A stretch of 64,000 nucleotides of DNA, taken from the NCBI RefSeq assembly GCF_003185655.1, contig NZ_QHJQ01000001.1, positions 496,001 to 560,000 of the forward strand. Direction: 5' to 3'. Below the pieces are notes generated by a model. That model did not search any database. It was not told the origin of the DNA and worked only from the letters and a program-made list of their open reading frames with translations. Numbering within the stretch: position 1 is the stretch's first letter; each line of letters opens with the position of its first letter. This stretch comes from Coraliomargarita sinensis. GTDB taxonomy: Bacteria > Verrucomicrobiota > Verrucomicrobiia > Opitutales > Coraliomargaritaceae. A program made the position numbers and the translations under genes. This document shows positions 38,894-48,603 of this stretch, in pieces.

Positions 38894-40224
38894 CGGGGGA
38901 CTCCTCTCAGGATTTGTGGAGTTCCAACTGCATGCATCCAAGCTAGTACCTCTTGTCTCATTCTCTTTACCAGATCCACGTATTCAGGAAGCTTCTCAAA
39001 TGGCAATCGGCCATTCCCAAGTAGCCTTGCGGCGATCTCACGGTCACTTAGAGGCTTTTTGGCAAAAGCAATAAGAGCTAGCGGATCATCTGGAAGCTCT
39101 AAAGGATTGTTGAAGCGCTCAAAACGCCGGCCATAGTTTTGGTTATCCCAGCCATTGACGTGGAGCGAGGCACGTCGGAATAAACATGGTACACATATTC
39201 CGCACGATCCCGCAGATCGGTTGTCCCATGAACTCGTATGCCCAAACTTCGAACAAGACCGACTTACGGGATATGCAGATTGGAGAAGTGGCTGGTTCAG
39301 GCATCCTGCTACCATCTCTCCTTTTGTCTTAAGTTCGTAGGGATTCGAGACAGGCGTAGTTATACCGACGGCGGCAAACACTTCATTTAGTTTACCTATG
39401 AAGTATGGATGCACCGTCCGTGTGCTACAAGATCCACGTCGAGCAGGCGTTAAAGGAAAGTTCAACGCAATTGGACCGTTCTCAGGGATCAATACTGGTG
39501 TATTGGCTCCCAAGATTTCTGCATAATAGCAGCCCAGTGCTAAGAATACTAGGGATCGACTACGGAAATTTGTGTCTGAACTGCCACTTGATAATCCCAG
39601 TCGATTTTGTGCCAGTTGGAACCGGTTGGGATACTCAGACTGTAGCAGCTCCTTTAAGGAATTCTGATCTTTTTTAGGACCACCGACATCTTTGTCGTAA
39701 TGCCCGGAGAGCATGACTCTTCCATCTCCATTCGTTTCCAACCAATCAATTGCTCCAATAAGGGAATCCAATCCTCCGGAAAAGAGACAAACGGCATCTC
39801 CCGTTGGAAGTGTAAATCGAGTCCGACGGCGCCGAGGCTTCCTTTGAATCAATCGCATCGGAGTCTGTGAAAAAGAAATATCCCATTTGTCCCCGGTCAG
39901 AAATTCCACACATTCTTCCAGTAGTTTCGAGGCAGACGACCAATGAACAAGGTTATGTATGGGAATCTCAATTGAAATATCCCTAGACCACCGATCATCC
40001 TGAAGTTTTCTGGAAACAGCTTTATCAGCAGCATAGATACAGGAAGCAATAGTAAGGAAGTCTTGAGCAAGGTCGGGGGTAGACCGAGAAACTTTTAATA
40101 TAGATGTTCCATCGACATCCATGACAGCTGTTTTCGCTCCTCCATTGATATCCAGGAACATCCCGGCGCATTCTTTCTTACGGTTGGGATTTGCATCCAC
40201 TTTTACTGTAATCTCGGTTCGCAT
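38887..40224 (-). CDS. qatC: QatC: QueC-like PP-loop ATPase
   Basis: 445 residues from ATG 40224, which overlaps the qatB stop by one base (TGATG). The PP-loop is LFSGGLDSLIGAI; IPENGPIALNF and the zinc-binding CGICVPCLFRR (CxxCxxC) correspond to QueC, which has about 230 residues. The first 150 residues are an extra N-terminal domain not in QueC. In the described type IV CBASS relative, a QueC-like protein attaches a 7-deazaguanine to a protein N-terminus; by analogy QatC may modify QatB. The host queC at 31039-31749 is only 7 kb away. Confidence 0.92.
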   Translation of the reverse strand: MRTEITVKVDANPNRKKECAGMFLDINGGAKTAVMDVDGTSILKVSRSTPDLAQDFLTIASCIYAADKAVSRKLQDDRWSRDISIEIPIHNLVHWSSASKLLEECVEFLTGDKWDISFSQTPMRLIQRKPRRRRTRFTLPTGDAVCLFSGGLDSLIGAIDWLETNGDGRVMLSGHYDKDVGGPKKDQNSLKELLQSEYPNRFQLAQNRLGLSSGSSDTNFRSRSLVFLALGCYYAEILGANTPVLIPENGPIALNFPLTPARRGSCSTRTVHPYFIGKLNEVFAAVGITTPVSNPYELKTKGEMVAGCLNQPLLQSAYPVSRSCSKFGHTSSWDNRSAGSCGICVPCLFRRASLHVNGWDNQNYGRRFERFNNPLELPDDPLALIAFAKKPLSDREIAARLLGNGRLPFEKLPEYVDLVKRMRQEVLAWMHAVGTPQILRGVPRC

Positions 40225-41027
40225 CACTCATCCCCTCCAAATAGATCCAACGTATCGGAAACGATACCATCGACTACGTCCGCTCCTTCTTGGCCGTTCC
40301 AAGCGACGGATGATAGGTTACGCGTAGATTCAAAATCGGAAACTCTCGCATCAATATAGTCACGTATTTGCCCACACATACTTTCGGCTGCCTCAAACCC
40401 GTGAGTATTAAGGACACCCTGATAGCCTACCGACTTAAACACTTGGTAGATATAGTGCCCCATTAGCTCATGAAGCACTCCATTGATGTCAGAGGACGCC
40501 TCTTCAAAATTCGCACTTAAGTCCTCAAAGGAATCCTGGCCTTCGGACCACTCCATCATCATGTCGATCAAAGCATCCCGCAGGATGTTGTCGTCAATTA
40601 AGCTAGCTGGTTCGTAAAGAATATCCGCCAGTTCTAGCGCTATCTCGTATGGGCTTTTATCTGATAGATCCGTAAGTCCGTGATCCGCTAACGCTTGTTC
40701 AAAGCCCTTCTGTTGGACCTCGGAAAGGAAGCTTCCGACACCTCGCGCAACATTGCGAATGGATCCACCTGAAGCACGGGTCGATCGTCCTACACCGGTT
40801 CCACCTCTTGACCCGCCGCCGCCAGATCCACCGGCACCACCGGATCCACCACCACCTGATGGGCTACCAAAGCCCAAAGAAGACTCTTTCGCCATCTGGC
40901 TGACCAAGGTGGAGATTAATGATGCAGCCTTTTCGGGCGTAACAAAGCCTTCACCGCCTGCCTGTGTTACCTGCTTCTTCGCGTCTTTCCAATTAGGTGA
41001 TGCGCTATAGTTGGTTGAGGTTCCCAT
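40224..41027 (-). CDS. qatB: QatB: partner protein with glycine-rich linker
   Basis: 267 residues. It begins MGTSTNYSASPNW, so after Met removal a glycine is exposed at the N-terminus. Residues 57-88 are a Gly/Ser-rich linker; the C-terminal part (about 95-265) is helical and acidic. It has no named enzymatic domain, as known for QatB. It sits 2 bases after qatA and overlaps qatC. The N-terminal MGTS pattern is noteworthy because N-terminal glycine is the site used in deazaguanylation of type IV CBASS proteins. Confidence 0.85.
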   Translation of the reverse strand: MGTSTNYSASPNWKDAKKQVTQAGGEGFVTPEKAASLISTLVSQMAKESSLGFGSPSGGGGSGGAGGSGGGGSRGGTGVGRSTRASGGSIRNVARGVGSFLSEVQQKGFEQALADHGLTDLSDKSPYEIALELADILYEPASLIDDNILRDALIDMMMEWSEGQDSFEDLSANFEEASSDINGVLHELMGHYIYQVFKSVGYQGVLNTHGFEAAESMCGQIRDYIDARVSDFESTRNLSSVAWNGQEGADVVDGIVSDTLDLFGGDE

Positions 41028-41029
41028 AA

Positions 41030-42877
41030 TTACTTAATAGCTTTAGCGAAGGATTGTTCGAATTTGCTCTTATCTGAATGGCATTGAGCAGCGAATGTTT
41101 TAGCCCACTTCCCCAGAGGCGTTCTTTTCTTTGATTCAGTTGCAAGCGTAACCCCTAAGGCTGGAGATAAATCGTTCTTTGGAAGACGCTCGATGAGTGC
41201 AGCAAAAGATGGAGTATAATCCGGGTTTGTCTCAACGATGCCGATCAATGCCTTGAATGCTTGCATCTCTCCTGGCCGTTGCTGAGCATGATTTACCAGG
41301 AGGTTAAACAATATTTCCAGCTCATCAGATTGCAGTTTAGCAATTTGCTTCCGGCCTTCAGTGTCACCAAGTTTACTAAGTAGCAACTTAAGGGTGCTCC
41401 TGACGACCGTCGGAACCATTACAGTTGAACTCATTGTTGACCGGAGGCGGTCTCGAGACACCCACATGTAATTCCTAAGATCTACGTCCTTAAGCTTCGG
41501 TTCGTATGATAGCCACCCAACATACGGTTTCCATTCTGGAGGAAGGTCTTCCATTTTTCCGCTCTTTGTTACTATCTCTTCATAGTCAGCGACAAACGGC
41601 ACAGTTCCACTCTCGCCATTCATGCCTTTGAAGAGTGATTGAAATAACTTCGGAGCGGCATATTCAAGAAGCATTAGCTTTACCAAAACTTCATCCACAA
41701 CATCTTCAAGCTTCGCTACCTCAGCCAACTTTCTTCTTAGGAAGAACGCATTCAAAAATCGCTTAACTTGGCGAGGGTTCCCTTGTAAAACGTCTGTAAT
41801 CTGTTCCGCGATTCGTGAGCCAATTTGCATGGATTCTGCGAGCTCCGGCGAGCAATCACCTCCCATAATTTCCAAGACTTGAGTCTGTGCGAAAGCCTGA
41901 TGCCTATCTGTGGCTCGTTGATTTTCTGAAGCCTCCAATACCTGTGAAAACCGCTTCTCAGGCATGTGCCTCTTACAAAAAAGAAGCGTTAAGTAAGTCT
42001 CAATCTCTGATGGGGACAGCTTGGGCAGACTATATGGAATCTGTATAAGTTTCTCTAGGTAATCTTCGACGAGGCGTTCACTTCCATCGGTCGAATCAAA
42101 ATCCAATTTTGGCAGTGTCTCACGATATCGCCATGCCACGGCTTGACTAATAATACGGCGATCTGCTCCTATCACGAATGCAGTATTCGGTACATTTAAA
42201 AACAGTTTAATGGCTTCAAGGTTTTCAATGATGCGCTCGGGTGAGCAACGATCCAGATCATCAATGATAACAACCAATGTTTGAATATCACTTGATTCAA
42301 GCATCTCGGAAAAATCATCCCGAAACTGCCTAATATCGGATAGAACCTCGTCTGCCTCAGGCTCTCCCTCGCCGGAGGTGGATTCTTTAGCAGCGTCCAA
42401 AGCTTTATCACCTGCTCCTCTGAATGCACCACTCATAATAGCAGGAGCTGCTGCTAAACCAAACCCGCCAGTCGCAGCGGCAACTCCGCCTGCGACAGCA
42501 CCCGAAAGCAGAATCTTCGCCCCTCGCATGTAATCCACGCGCTTGAGAAGCTTCACTGCACTCTCTTTAAGCTGAGATCCGAATGTTTCATGGTCCCGAA
42601 GCGAAGTCAGAATAGAGCTAAGCAATGCTGCTTTTGCATCGTCATAGCCTTCAAAGAGCCAGCCGTTGAAATATAAAGTAGCTATCCCATTTTCCTTTTC
42701 TTGCGCTTCTAAATCAGCATTCAGCATTTGCATGATGCTTGATTTTCCTCCGCCCCAATCACCAAAGACACCTATCGTCACTGGAAGGACAGTGGAATCG
42801 AGGATTAATTCACGAATCAAATCCGAGTGAATGCGGAATCCGAAGAGATCTTCTGCTGTTTCATTATCTGACCACAT
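41030..42877 (-). CDS. qatA: QatA: KAP-family P-loop NTPase
   Basis: 615 residues. Walker A is GVFGDWGGGKSSIMQML and Walker B is VVIIDDLDRCSPERI, both near the N-terminus, as in KAP NTPases. Residues 125-165 contain the small hydrophobic insert (AKILLSGAVAGGVAAATGGF...) typical for KAP proteins and able to insert in a membrane. First gene of the qat set; it follows the AIPR gene by 26 bases on the same strand, so it may be read through from the restriction operon. Confidence 0.9.
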   Translation of the reverse strand: MWSDNETAEDLFGFRIHSDLIRELILDSTVLPVTIGVFGDWGGGKSSIMQMLNADLEAQEKENGIATLYFNGWLFEGYDDAKAALLSSILTSLRDHETFGSQLKESAVKLLKRVDYMRGAKILLSGAVAGGVAAATGGFGLAAAPAIMSGAFRGAGDKALDAAKESTSGEGEPEADEVLSDIRQFRDDFSEMLESSDIQTLVVIIDDLDRCSPERIIENLEAIKLFLNVPNTAFVIGADRRIISQAVAWRYRETLPKLDFDSTDGSERLVEDYLEKLIQIPYSLPKLSPSEIETYLTLLFCKRHMPEKRFSQVLEASENQRATDRHQAFAQTQVLEIMGGDCSPELAESMQIGSRIAEQITDVLQGNPRQVKRFLNAFFLRRKLAEVAKLEDVVDEVLVKLMLLEYAAPKLFQSLFKGMNGESGTVPFVADYEEIVTKSGKMEDLPPEWKPYVGWLSYEPKLKDVDLRNYMWVSRDRLRSTMSSTVMVPTVVRSTLKLLLSKLGDTEGRKQIAKLQSDELEILFNLLVNHAQQRPGEMQAFKALIGIVETNPDYTPSFAALIERLPKNDLSPALGVTLATESKKRTPLGKWAKTFAAQCHSDKSKFEQSFAKAIK

Positions 42878-42903
42878 GATGCATATACTTTCTATCTCTA
42901 CTC

Positions 42904-44973
42904 TTATCCCACATAGAACCCTTCACTTTTCGCCCGTTCCTCTGCTTTGACTAAAATGGCGGCCTGCTTGTCAGATGGAATTTTACGGGGAATCGAGCAG
43001 GCTGTGTTCAGAATACCCATCTCTTTGGGGCTCAGCTTCCGGTTGGCATGATTCCATTCACGGAGTTGCTCCCAGTGTGCCGCGCCTTTTTCGACGACGT
43101 AGGTCTGGGCGTGAATGGAATCCTGGATGACCTGAGTGCGGGTGCCTTCTTTTTCCCGCTCTTTGCTTTGTTCGTGGCCGATCAAGAAAGCTTTGACCTC
43201 AGGATACAGAGTAATGGAGGTTTCTCTGATCTTGTCCCAGCACAGTTCCTTTTTCGCCCACTCACTGACATTAGAGGTGGTGCCTTCAGGCGGGTTGTTG
43301 AGCATTTCATTCACTGTCTCGGCAATATCCCCAAGTTGATTCTGAATGGCATCCGGGAGTTTTTGTTTCTCCCAGACGGCAAGGAAATCGATGTGAAGCC
43401 CTGTTTCCCTTACCATAGAGGCAAACTTTGCAAGGGTGTAGGTGACAATATTGGCCTTGTATCCCCCATACCAAGGCATGCGGAACACTAGTCGGTCGAG
43501 GTCTTTAAAGAAGATGGCTTTGGCAATCGCCTGCTTGAACCAGATCTCGTTGAATTCACGACCATCATGCTTATCCCAGACCTTCGAGATTCGCCCCACC
43601 AGCCCTTTCGTTCTGGGCGTGCCTGAGAAGGCCTTTTGTGCACCCAAACTGACTTCATGGGGTGCTTCGTCGAAGGACACGATAAATTTGGCCAGGTCGG
43701 TTTTGGTGAACATCTGCTTGCGAGGATTCTGGGCCAGAAATTTTTTCTTCTCCGCCGGGGTCATGTTCGCCTGCTGGTTGGCGTATTGACCTCTTGCACG
43801 TTCGTAGAACCAATGAGTTTGCTGCACGGCTCCTTCAGGCGAGGGGGCCCAGAGGCGGCGTGAAAACTCCTCAATGCGAAGGTGGAAGGGGTGGTTCGAG
43901 AAGAAGTCAGCAGCATTCACCCGGTTCTGTGTATTGGAATACTCGGATATCCTCGGAACCACATCCTCAACAAGCTCTGGTTCAATGACCGACAGCTTAA
44001 TCTGGACATAGACTTTACTCAGGTCGGCCTTCTCTTTCTTGTTTGCTGTAAAAATTGAGGCGGTGGTCTGGCCGCCATTGACCACCTGCAAGTTCTTCAC
44101 TTTCAGTAGTCGGGTATTCTCTGGATCGGTTTCGACCGCTTCGGCTGTGGCGGAGAGTCCGTTGTTATAGGAGAAGAACATGCTGGGTTCGTTCACAATC
44201 GTGTTACGAATGCCCTTGTTGATCTTGCCACGGAATTGGAGGAATGTCCGAACATTCTGCTCAAGAAGGCGTTCTCCATAGTCACGGTAGAGGTCTGAAA
44301 GAATCTGCCCCGGCATGACCAGAAGGTAAGACTTCAGGGAGTCTTCACCCGTGTAAGCAGGAAGACAGGGCACGCCTTCCCCGTTCACTGCCGTAAAGTC
44401 GATTTCGATGTCCTCGCGAGACTTGCCCGAGGTTTCGCTCCGGAAAATCCGTCCAAAGTCCCAGACCTCATAGGACGTATTGATTCCACCGGCTTTATCT
44501 GTTGGCAGTTCAGCGACCCTGGTGCTCAGTTGAGCGTTGGAGACCACGATGAGGTTTATCTTCTCTATTTCCGCTTTTGACTCCTGGATCATCCATGCCA
44601 GCGATGCAACGGGATCGGATTCTTCCAACGAAGCACTGAATTTGGGTTTGAGAGCGGCGTCGAAAAAATTTCGCAATCTCTTGAAGGCATTCCCCAAATC
44701 GGTGTTCGTCAACGACTCCAGCTTGTTGCCGTCCCGAAAGTCTCGAAGAATAAGCGTCAGGCAGGATAACTCGTCGTCGTAAGACCATGCATCGACAGCC
44801 TGTCCTCTGGAGGTGATTTTGTGCTCGGTCAGATCATAACCGGAGATGATTCCCTCGTCTTCAAGCAGGCTGCACATGTGTTCAAGAAATATTGAGCGCG
44901 TAAAATTCGTTTCCGCGCCGGCACGGGCATGGATATCTTGGGTGAAGTCTGCAAAAAAATCTTCAGCTTTCAT
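42904..44973 (-). CDS. AIPR family protein (abortive infection / phage resistance)
   Basis: 689 residues. The AIPR pattern is visible in the middle: FLQFRGKINKGIRNTI, FFSYNNGLSATAEAV, LQVVNGGQTTASIFTA and NRVNAADFFSNHPFH. The family was named for a lactococcal abortive-infection protein, and these genes commonly end restriction-like operons with Z1 and DUF4420 genes. It overlaps the DUF4420 gene by 11 bases, so translation is coupled. Enzymatic activity is not established for the family. Confidence 0.88.
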   Translation of the reverse strand: MKAEDFFADFTQDIHARAGAETNFTRSIFLEHMCSLLEDEGIISGYDLTEHKITSRGQAVDAWSYDDELSCLTLILRDFRDGNKLESLTNTDLGNAFKRLRNFFDAALKPKFSASLEESDPVASLAWMIQESKAEIEKINLIVVSNAQLSTRVAELPTDKAGGINTSYEVWDFGRIFRSETSGKSREDIEIDFTAVNGEGVPCLPAYTGEDSLKSYLLVMPGQILSDLYRDYGERLLEQNVRTFLQFRGKINKGIRNTIVNEPSMFFSYNNGLSATAEAVETDPENTRLLKVKNLQVVNGGQTTASIFTANKKEKADLSKVYVQIKLSVIEPELVEDVVPRISEYSNTQNRVNAADFFSNHPFHLRIEEFSRRLWAPSPEGAVQQTHWFYERARGQYANQQANMTPAEKKKFLAQNPRKQMFTKTDLAKFIVSFDEAPHEVSLGAQKAFSGTPRTKGLVGRISKVWDKHDGREFNEIWFKQAIAKAIFFKDLDRLVFRMPWYGGYKANIVTYTLAKFASMVRETGLHIDFLAVWEKQKLPDAIQNQLGDIAETVNEMLNNPPEGTTSNVSEWAKKELCWDKIRETSITLYPEVKAFLIGHEQSKEREKEGTRTQVIQDSIHAQTYVVEKGAAHWEQLREWNHANRKLSPKEMGILNTACSIPRKIPSDKQAAILVKAEERAKSEGFYVG

Positions 44974-45934
44974 TATTTTCCTCCCACCAGTCGGGTGTGG
45001 CTGCGAACGAAGAGCAGCTTTCTAGTCTCAGAGTGAACGAAAGGCGCTCGATACCATCCGGGATCGAAGCCATTTCGATTCTGGGGAAGCCATCAACGAT
45101 TTCATAGCATTTGAGTGCGATCCGCATGAAAAACTGCTCATCATACTCTTCGCGTGTCGTGTAACCTGCCATAAACAGAAGATCTTCGAAGCGCTCGCGT
45201 GTATTTTCCGATTCGGCCTGGAGGTTGGAACGGATTACTGCCACGAGTCCATTCAAAGTAAAAGCTTCGGGATCGCCCGGATCAGCACTGGCAATGGTAT
45301 AAACTGCGAGAAATCCTCTAGGCAATTGCGGGACCAGTTGTTCTGCTGAAGTAACTCTCACTGAGGGCTTGGAGCCTCCCGACTGGCATTTCACCTCTAC
45401 CGCTGTGTCATGCACAGCAAAATCCTGAGGGGCATCCTCCGGGCCTTTCCAGAAGCTGACCGCATCCGACCAGGAAAAAGACTTGGCGACCTTGTCTGTC
45501 AGGAAAAGCAGCTCACCGATGAGCCCTTTAATAGCTTCATTCGAAAGTATGCCCGAGCGCTCGCGCTTGAGGAATTCCTGCCAGCGTGAAAGACGCCGAA
45601 GGAAGATCACGCTGCCGTGCTCATCCTTGTCTATACTGGAAGTGGCCCGCACAAGGTCTTCACAGAGTGAGTGGAAAAGTTCCCAGTTAACCGTGTCGTT
45701 CAGGATGAGAACGAGTTTGGTGTCGGACGCGCTGAAAGCCACTACGACTGATATTCCAGCGAGCTTTGGCAGCGACTTTCGGTCAGGAATCATACCGGGT
45801 GGACTTTCGTAAATAAACAGGTATCTGCCCTGTGTATCACGCCCCCAGTAGAGGCGGAGAGGGTGGGATTCGCCGACAAGTCTGACATTAAAGTCGATGT
45901 CGGGTTTCTCGATTTCGTGCCAGGGGTTCTTCAT
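44963..45934 (-). CDS. PD-(D/E)XK motif protein (DUF4420)
   Basis: 323 residues. The nuclease core lies around residues 170-195: DFAVHDTAVEVKCQSGG, with Asp, Glu and Lys of the PD-(D/E)XK fold in order. The N-terminal half (LRLYWGRDTQGRYLFIYES) matches DUF4420. It is probably the DNA-cutting subunit of the GHKL/Z1 restriction-like complex. Start overlaps the stop of the Z1 gene by 4 bases. Confidence 0.85.
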   Translation of the reverse strand: MKNPWHEIEKPDIDFNVRLVGESHPLRLYWGRDTQGRYLFIYESPPGMIPDRKSLPKLAGISVVVAFSASDTKLVLILNDTVNWELFHSLCEDLVRATSSIDKDEHGSVIFLRRLSRWQEFLKRERSGILSNEAIKGLIGELLFLTDKVAKSFSWSDAVSFWKGPEDAPQDFAVHDTAVEVKCQSGGSKPSVRVTSAEQLVPQLPRGFLAVYTIASADPGDPEAFTLNGLVAVIRSNLQAESENTRERFEDLLFMAGYTTREEYDEQFFMRIALKCYEIVDGFPRIEMASIPDGIERLSFTLRLESCSSFAATPDWWEENNES

Positions 45935-48603
45935 AGCGAATTTTCTTCCTCCTCATCAAGAGTGTCTCCGTAGGCGTTCTTCCAGTAGGGAATGTTAACG
46001 ATATACTCCACCAGTTTCTGGGGGCGACGTGAGTCCGCTGATCCGGGAAAGCTCAAACCGTAGCCAACAACAAAATCCTTCTCAATACCTTCGACCCGCA
46101 GGGGGTGAATAATCAGCAGTGGCTTCTTTCCCGGAGCTTCGCGGTATAGGCGCGGATTGATCGTTTTTCCCTTATTGGCGTTCTTGATCGCTTCGATCTC
46201 TTCCGCGGGCAGACCTGCAGTCTCGTCGATGGATTCACCCATTCGCGCCTTCTTTTTGAATGACACGAAAGTCTTTTCTAGTTGAGCCATTTTTTCTGAA
46301 CGATAAGCTCCAGTTCCGGTCAGGCCATTTCCAAAGGGCAGTTTGCCATCATCCGGTTTAGGAGCGAGGGTTCTGAGCAAAACATAGCCATGCGGATATT
46401 CGCTCTGCAAGGAATTCAACTGCTCGATCAATGGTTTGGGGTAGAAGGTATAGAACGATTCCGGGTGGTTGTTGAAGTTTTCAATGTAGCTGGCTAGTTG
46501 ATCCAGATTGACCCCAGACCATAAGTGTCCGATCGGGGTGCGTTCGTATGTGATGTCGCCATCTCCCTGCATCGAGGTGATGAACGAATCTGTGAGTTTA
46601 ATGTTTTCCTCTATTATCTCTTCATTCGAGGCGAGGGCGGTTGTTTCAATCAAACGGCCATCCAATGAAATCTTATGAGGGACTTGAATGCCTTTCCTCA
46701 TCTTGTTACGGGCGGTAACTATGAGTGCCGTCGGATGGCTCCTGACTCGAAGGCCGAAGTCCACGGGTGTAAGTTTGAGCTTCTCCATCGCCCGGAAGTC
46801 TTCTCGGAGCTCTTCGGTAGCCTCTGCGATATGGCTATACCAGGATTCGGCCTGACCTGTCATGAAGATGCGGCAGAGGTCGGCGTATCCATCCCGATAG
46901 CCAAACCAGCGCCCCATCTGCATCAAGGTGTCATACATGACGGAATTTCTCAGGAAATAGCTGACAAGCAGTCCCTCGAGGGTAAGACCCCGGGACAGCC
47001 CGAGTCCGCCAACCGCGATTACAGTTCTGCCATCAGGATAGTCAGTCGAGCTGTAGTCCAGGACGTCCTGCGAAGCACTGTTCACACTGATCACTCTGGC
47101 TGGATCAATTGAATCTTTCAGTGCGCCCTGGATGTCCTCCCAGGAAAAACCGGAGTCTTCGAATTCCAACTCCCATGTCTGGTGAAGATGTCGGATTTCC
47201 TCGTTTCTGATTGCTTCTTCTGTTGGTAGTGAGGCGTAGTTGCCGATTGCACTGCGGAGGGCTTTGACTCGTTCGAGTATTAATCCCTTCAGTTCGTCTT
47301 GTACTCGGGTGAAACGGCTGGCGTTTACCATCATGGAGTGGTGCTTCCCGTGTTGGCCCCGGAGGAGACGGACTGCTTTGGCGATAAAAAAGCATTCGAT
47401 CGCTCTATGAAGAGAATCTGGAAGGATCTCAGGCGTGAAATCTATCTTATGCTTTATATGAAGGACATCCTCGTTGTCGTCGATTTCACGAATGCAATCC
47501 AGATCTCCCTCGCTTCTGAAAATTCGATGAGGCCCCACGTAGTTGTCGGGAGGGTCGAGGCTGAGGATGAAATCGCGAGGAAACAGATCTTTGTAAAGAT
47601 CACCATTCTTCATTTCATCTTCGCTGTCGGGGTCGATGAAGATATTTGCGAAGGGTGTCGCAGTGTAGCCGACAAATGAACTTTTATCGAATATCGAGAG
47701 CAGGTCGCGGATCGCCCGGTTGATGGCGGTTGGACTTTTGTCGTCTTTATTGGTGTTGATCGAGGCATGATCAGCTTCGTCATCAATCAGTAGCATCGAC
47801 TTGTCCCGCAGGTTGTGCCGATTATGCTCCAGCAGCCACTTATGCAGATTCTCCAGGGTCGATTTGTTTTTTTTCAGGACAAAAAGCACGGGTTCATTTA
47901 CGGCATCAAGCTTCATGCCAAAGCTGTTTGCAGTCTGCTTTTTAAAGTCCTCGACGCTGGTCGTGAAGTAAATGGGCGTGCGGGATTTATCAAAACGAGA
48001 TGCCCCGACGTGGTCCTTTAGCCGTGTACAATACCCCATAAAGTCGGTGTCCAATCGTTCCTGGGTTTGGTTGCGGAGAGAATTGAGAAGGCCCGCCAGC
48101 ACGATAATAACCTGATAACCGGCATCCGCAGCTTTGCAGACTACTCCCGCATAGTTCGCCGTCTTACCTGACTGGACATGACCGACAACGAGACCCCTGC
48201 GTGCCCAGCCCCCCTCTTTTGCGGGATCCTCCAGCCGATCTAAAATTTTATCCGTGATTTCATCAAGACTTCTGACGACCTTCGGTGGAAAGCTTTTCGT
48301 TGTGAGGAGATGCTTGCGATAGCGCTCCCAGTAATACCATTCAATATCGCCCTGACGTTGCTCAAGCCATGGCTTATAGTCTTCAGACTCAAAGAGTGCG
48401 CCGATCTCCATTCGGTAGACAAACTGCGACTTTATGTGACGCAGAACTTCTTCGAGCTCGGCTTCGGTATATTCAATCCCATCGACAATTTGAAGATGCA
48501 AGGCGTTTGCTTTCGTGTATTTGACGATCGCTTCCTCGTCGGGGGAGGCGTGTTTCTGCAGGTCGAGCATGACCCGGTCGATGAGCATGGACGCTTTATT
48601 CAT
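45931..48603 (-). CDS. Z1-domain protein (superfamily II helicase-like)
   Basis: 890 residues. Helicase motifs: Walker A GHVQSGKTANYAGVV (about 145), Walker B LLIDDEADHASINT (about 275), motif III-like VGYTATPFANIFI, and the motif V/VI region AVGGLGLSRGLTLEGL with MQMGRWFGYRDGY. This is the Z1 (PF10593) arrangement found in GHKL-ATPase restriction systems. It overlaps the ATPase gene by 8 bases. Expected role: ATP-driven DNA translocation with the DUF4420 nuclease. Confidence 0.9.
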   Translation of the reverse strand: MNKASMLIDRVMLDLQKHASPDEEAIVKYTKANALHLQIVDGIEYTEAELEEVLRHIKSQFVYRMEIGALFESEDYKPWLEQRQGDIEWYYWERYRKHLLTTKSFPPKVVRSLDEITDKILDRLEDPAKEGGWARRGLVVGHVQSGKTANYAGVVCKAADAGYQVIIVLAGLLNSLRNQTQERLDTDFMGYCTRLKDHVGASRFDKSRTPIYFTTSVEDFKKQTANSFGMKLDAVNEPVLFVLKKNKSTLENLHKWLLEHNRHNLRDKSMLLIDDEADHASINTNKDDKSPTAINRAIRDLLSIFDKSSFVGYTATPFANIFIDPDSEDEMKNGDLYKDLFPRDFILSLDPPDNYVGPHRIFRSEGDLDCIREIDDNEDVLHIKHKIDFTPEILPDSLHRAIECFFIAKAVRLLRGQHGKHHSMMVNASRFTRVQDELKGLILERVKALRSAIGNYASLPTEEAIRNEEIRHLHQTWELEFEDSGFSWEDIQGALKDSIDPARVISVNSASQDVLDYSSTDYPDGRTVIAVGGLGLSRGLTLEGLLVSYFLRNSVMYDTLMQMGRWFGYRDGYADLCRIFMTGQAESWYSHIAEATEELREDFRAMEKLKLTPVDFGLRVRSHPTALIVTARNKMRKGIQVPHKISLDGRLIETTALASNEEIIEENIKLTDSFITSMQGDGDITYERTPIGHLWSGVNLDQLASYIENFNNHPESFYTFYPKPLIEQLNSLQSEYPHGYVLLRTLAPKPDDGKLPFGNGLTGTGAYRSEKMAQLEKTFVSFKKKARMGESIDETAGLPAEEIEAIKNANKGKTINPRLYREAPGKKPLLIIHPLRVEGIEKDFVVGYGLSFPGSADSRRPQKLVEYIVNIPYWKNAYGDTLDEEEENSL

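Noticed and set aside
38887..40224. Second host queC (paralogue for preQ0 synthesis)
   Set aside because: Extra N-terminal domain and operon with KAP NTPase, QatB and TatD genes identify QatC.
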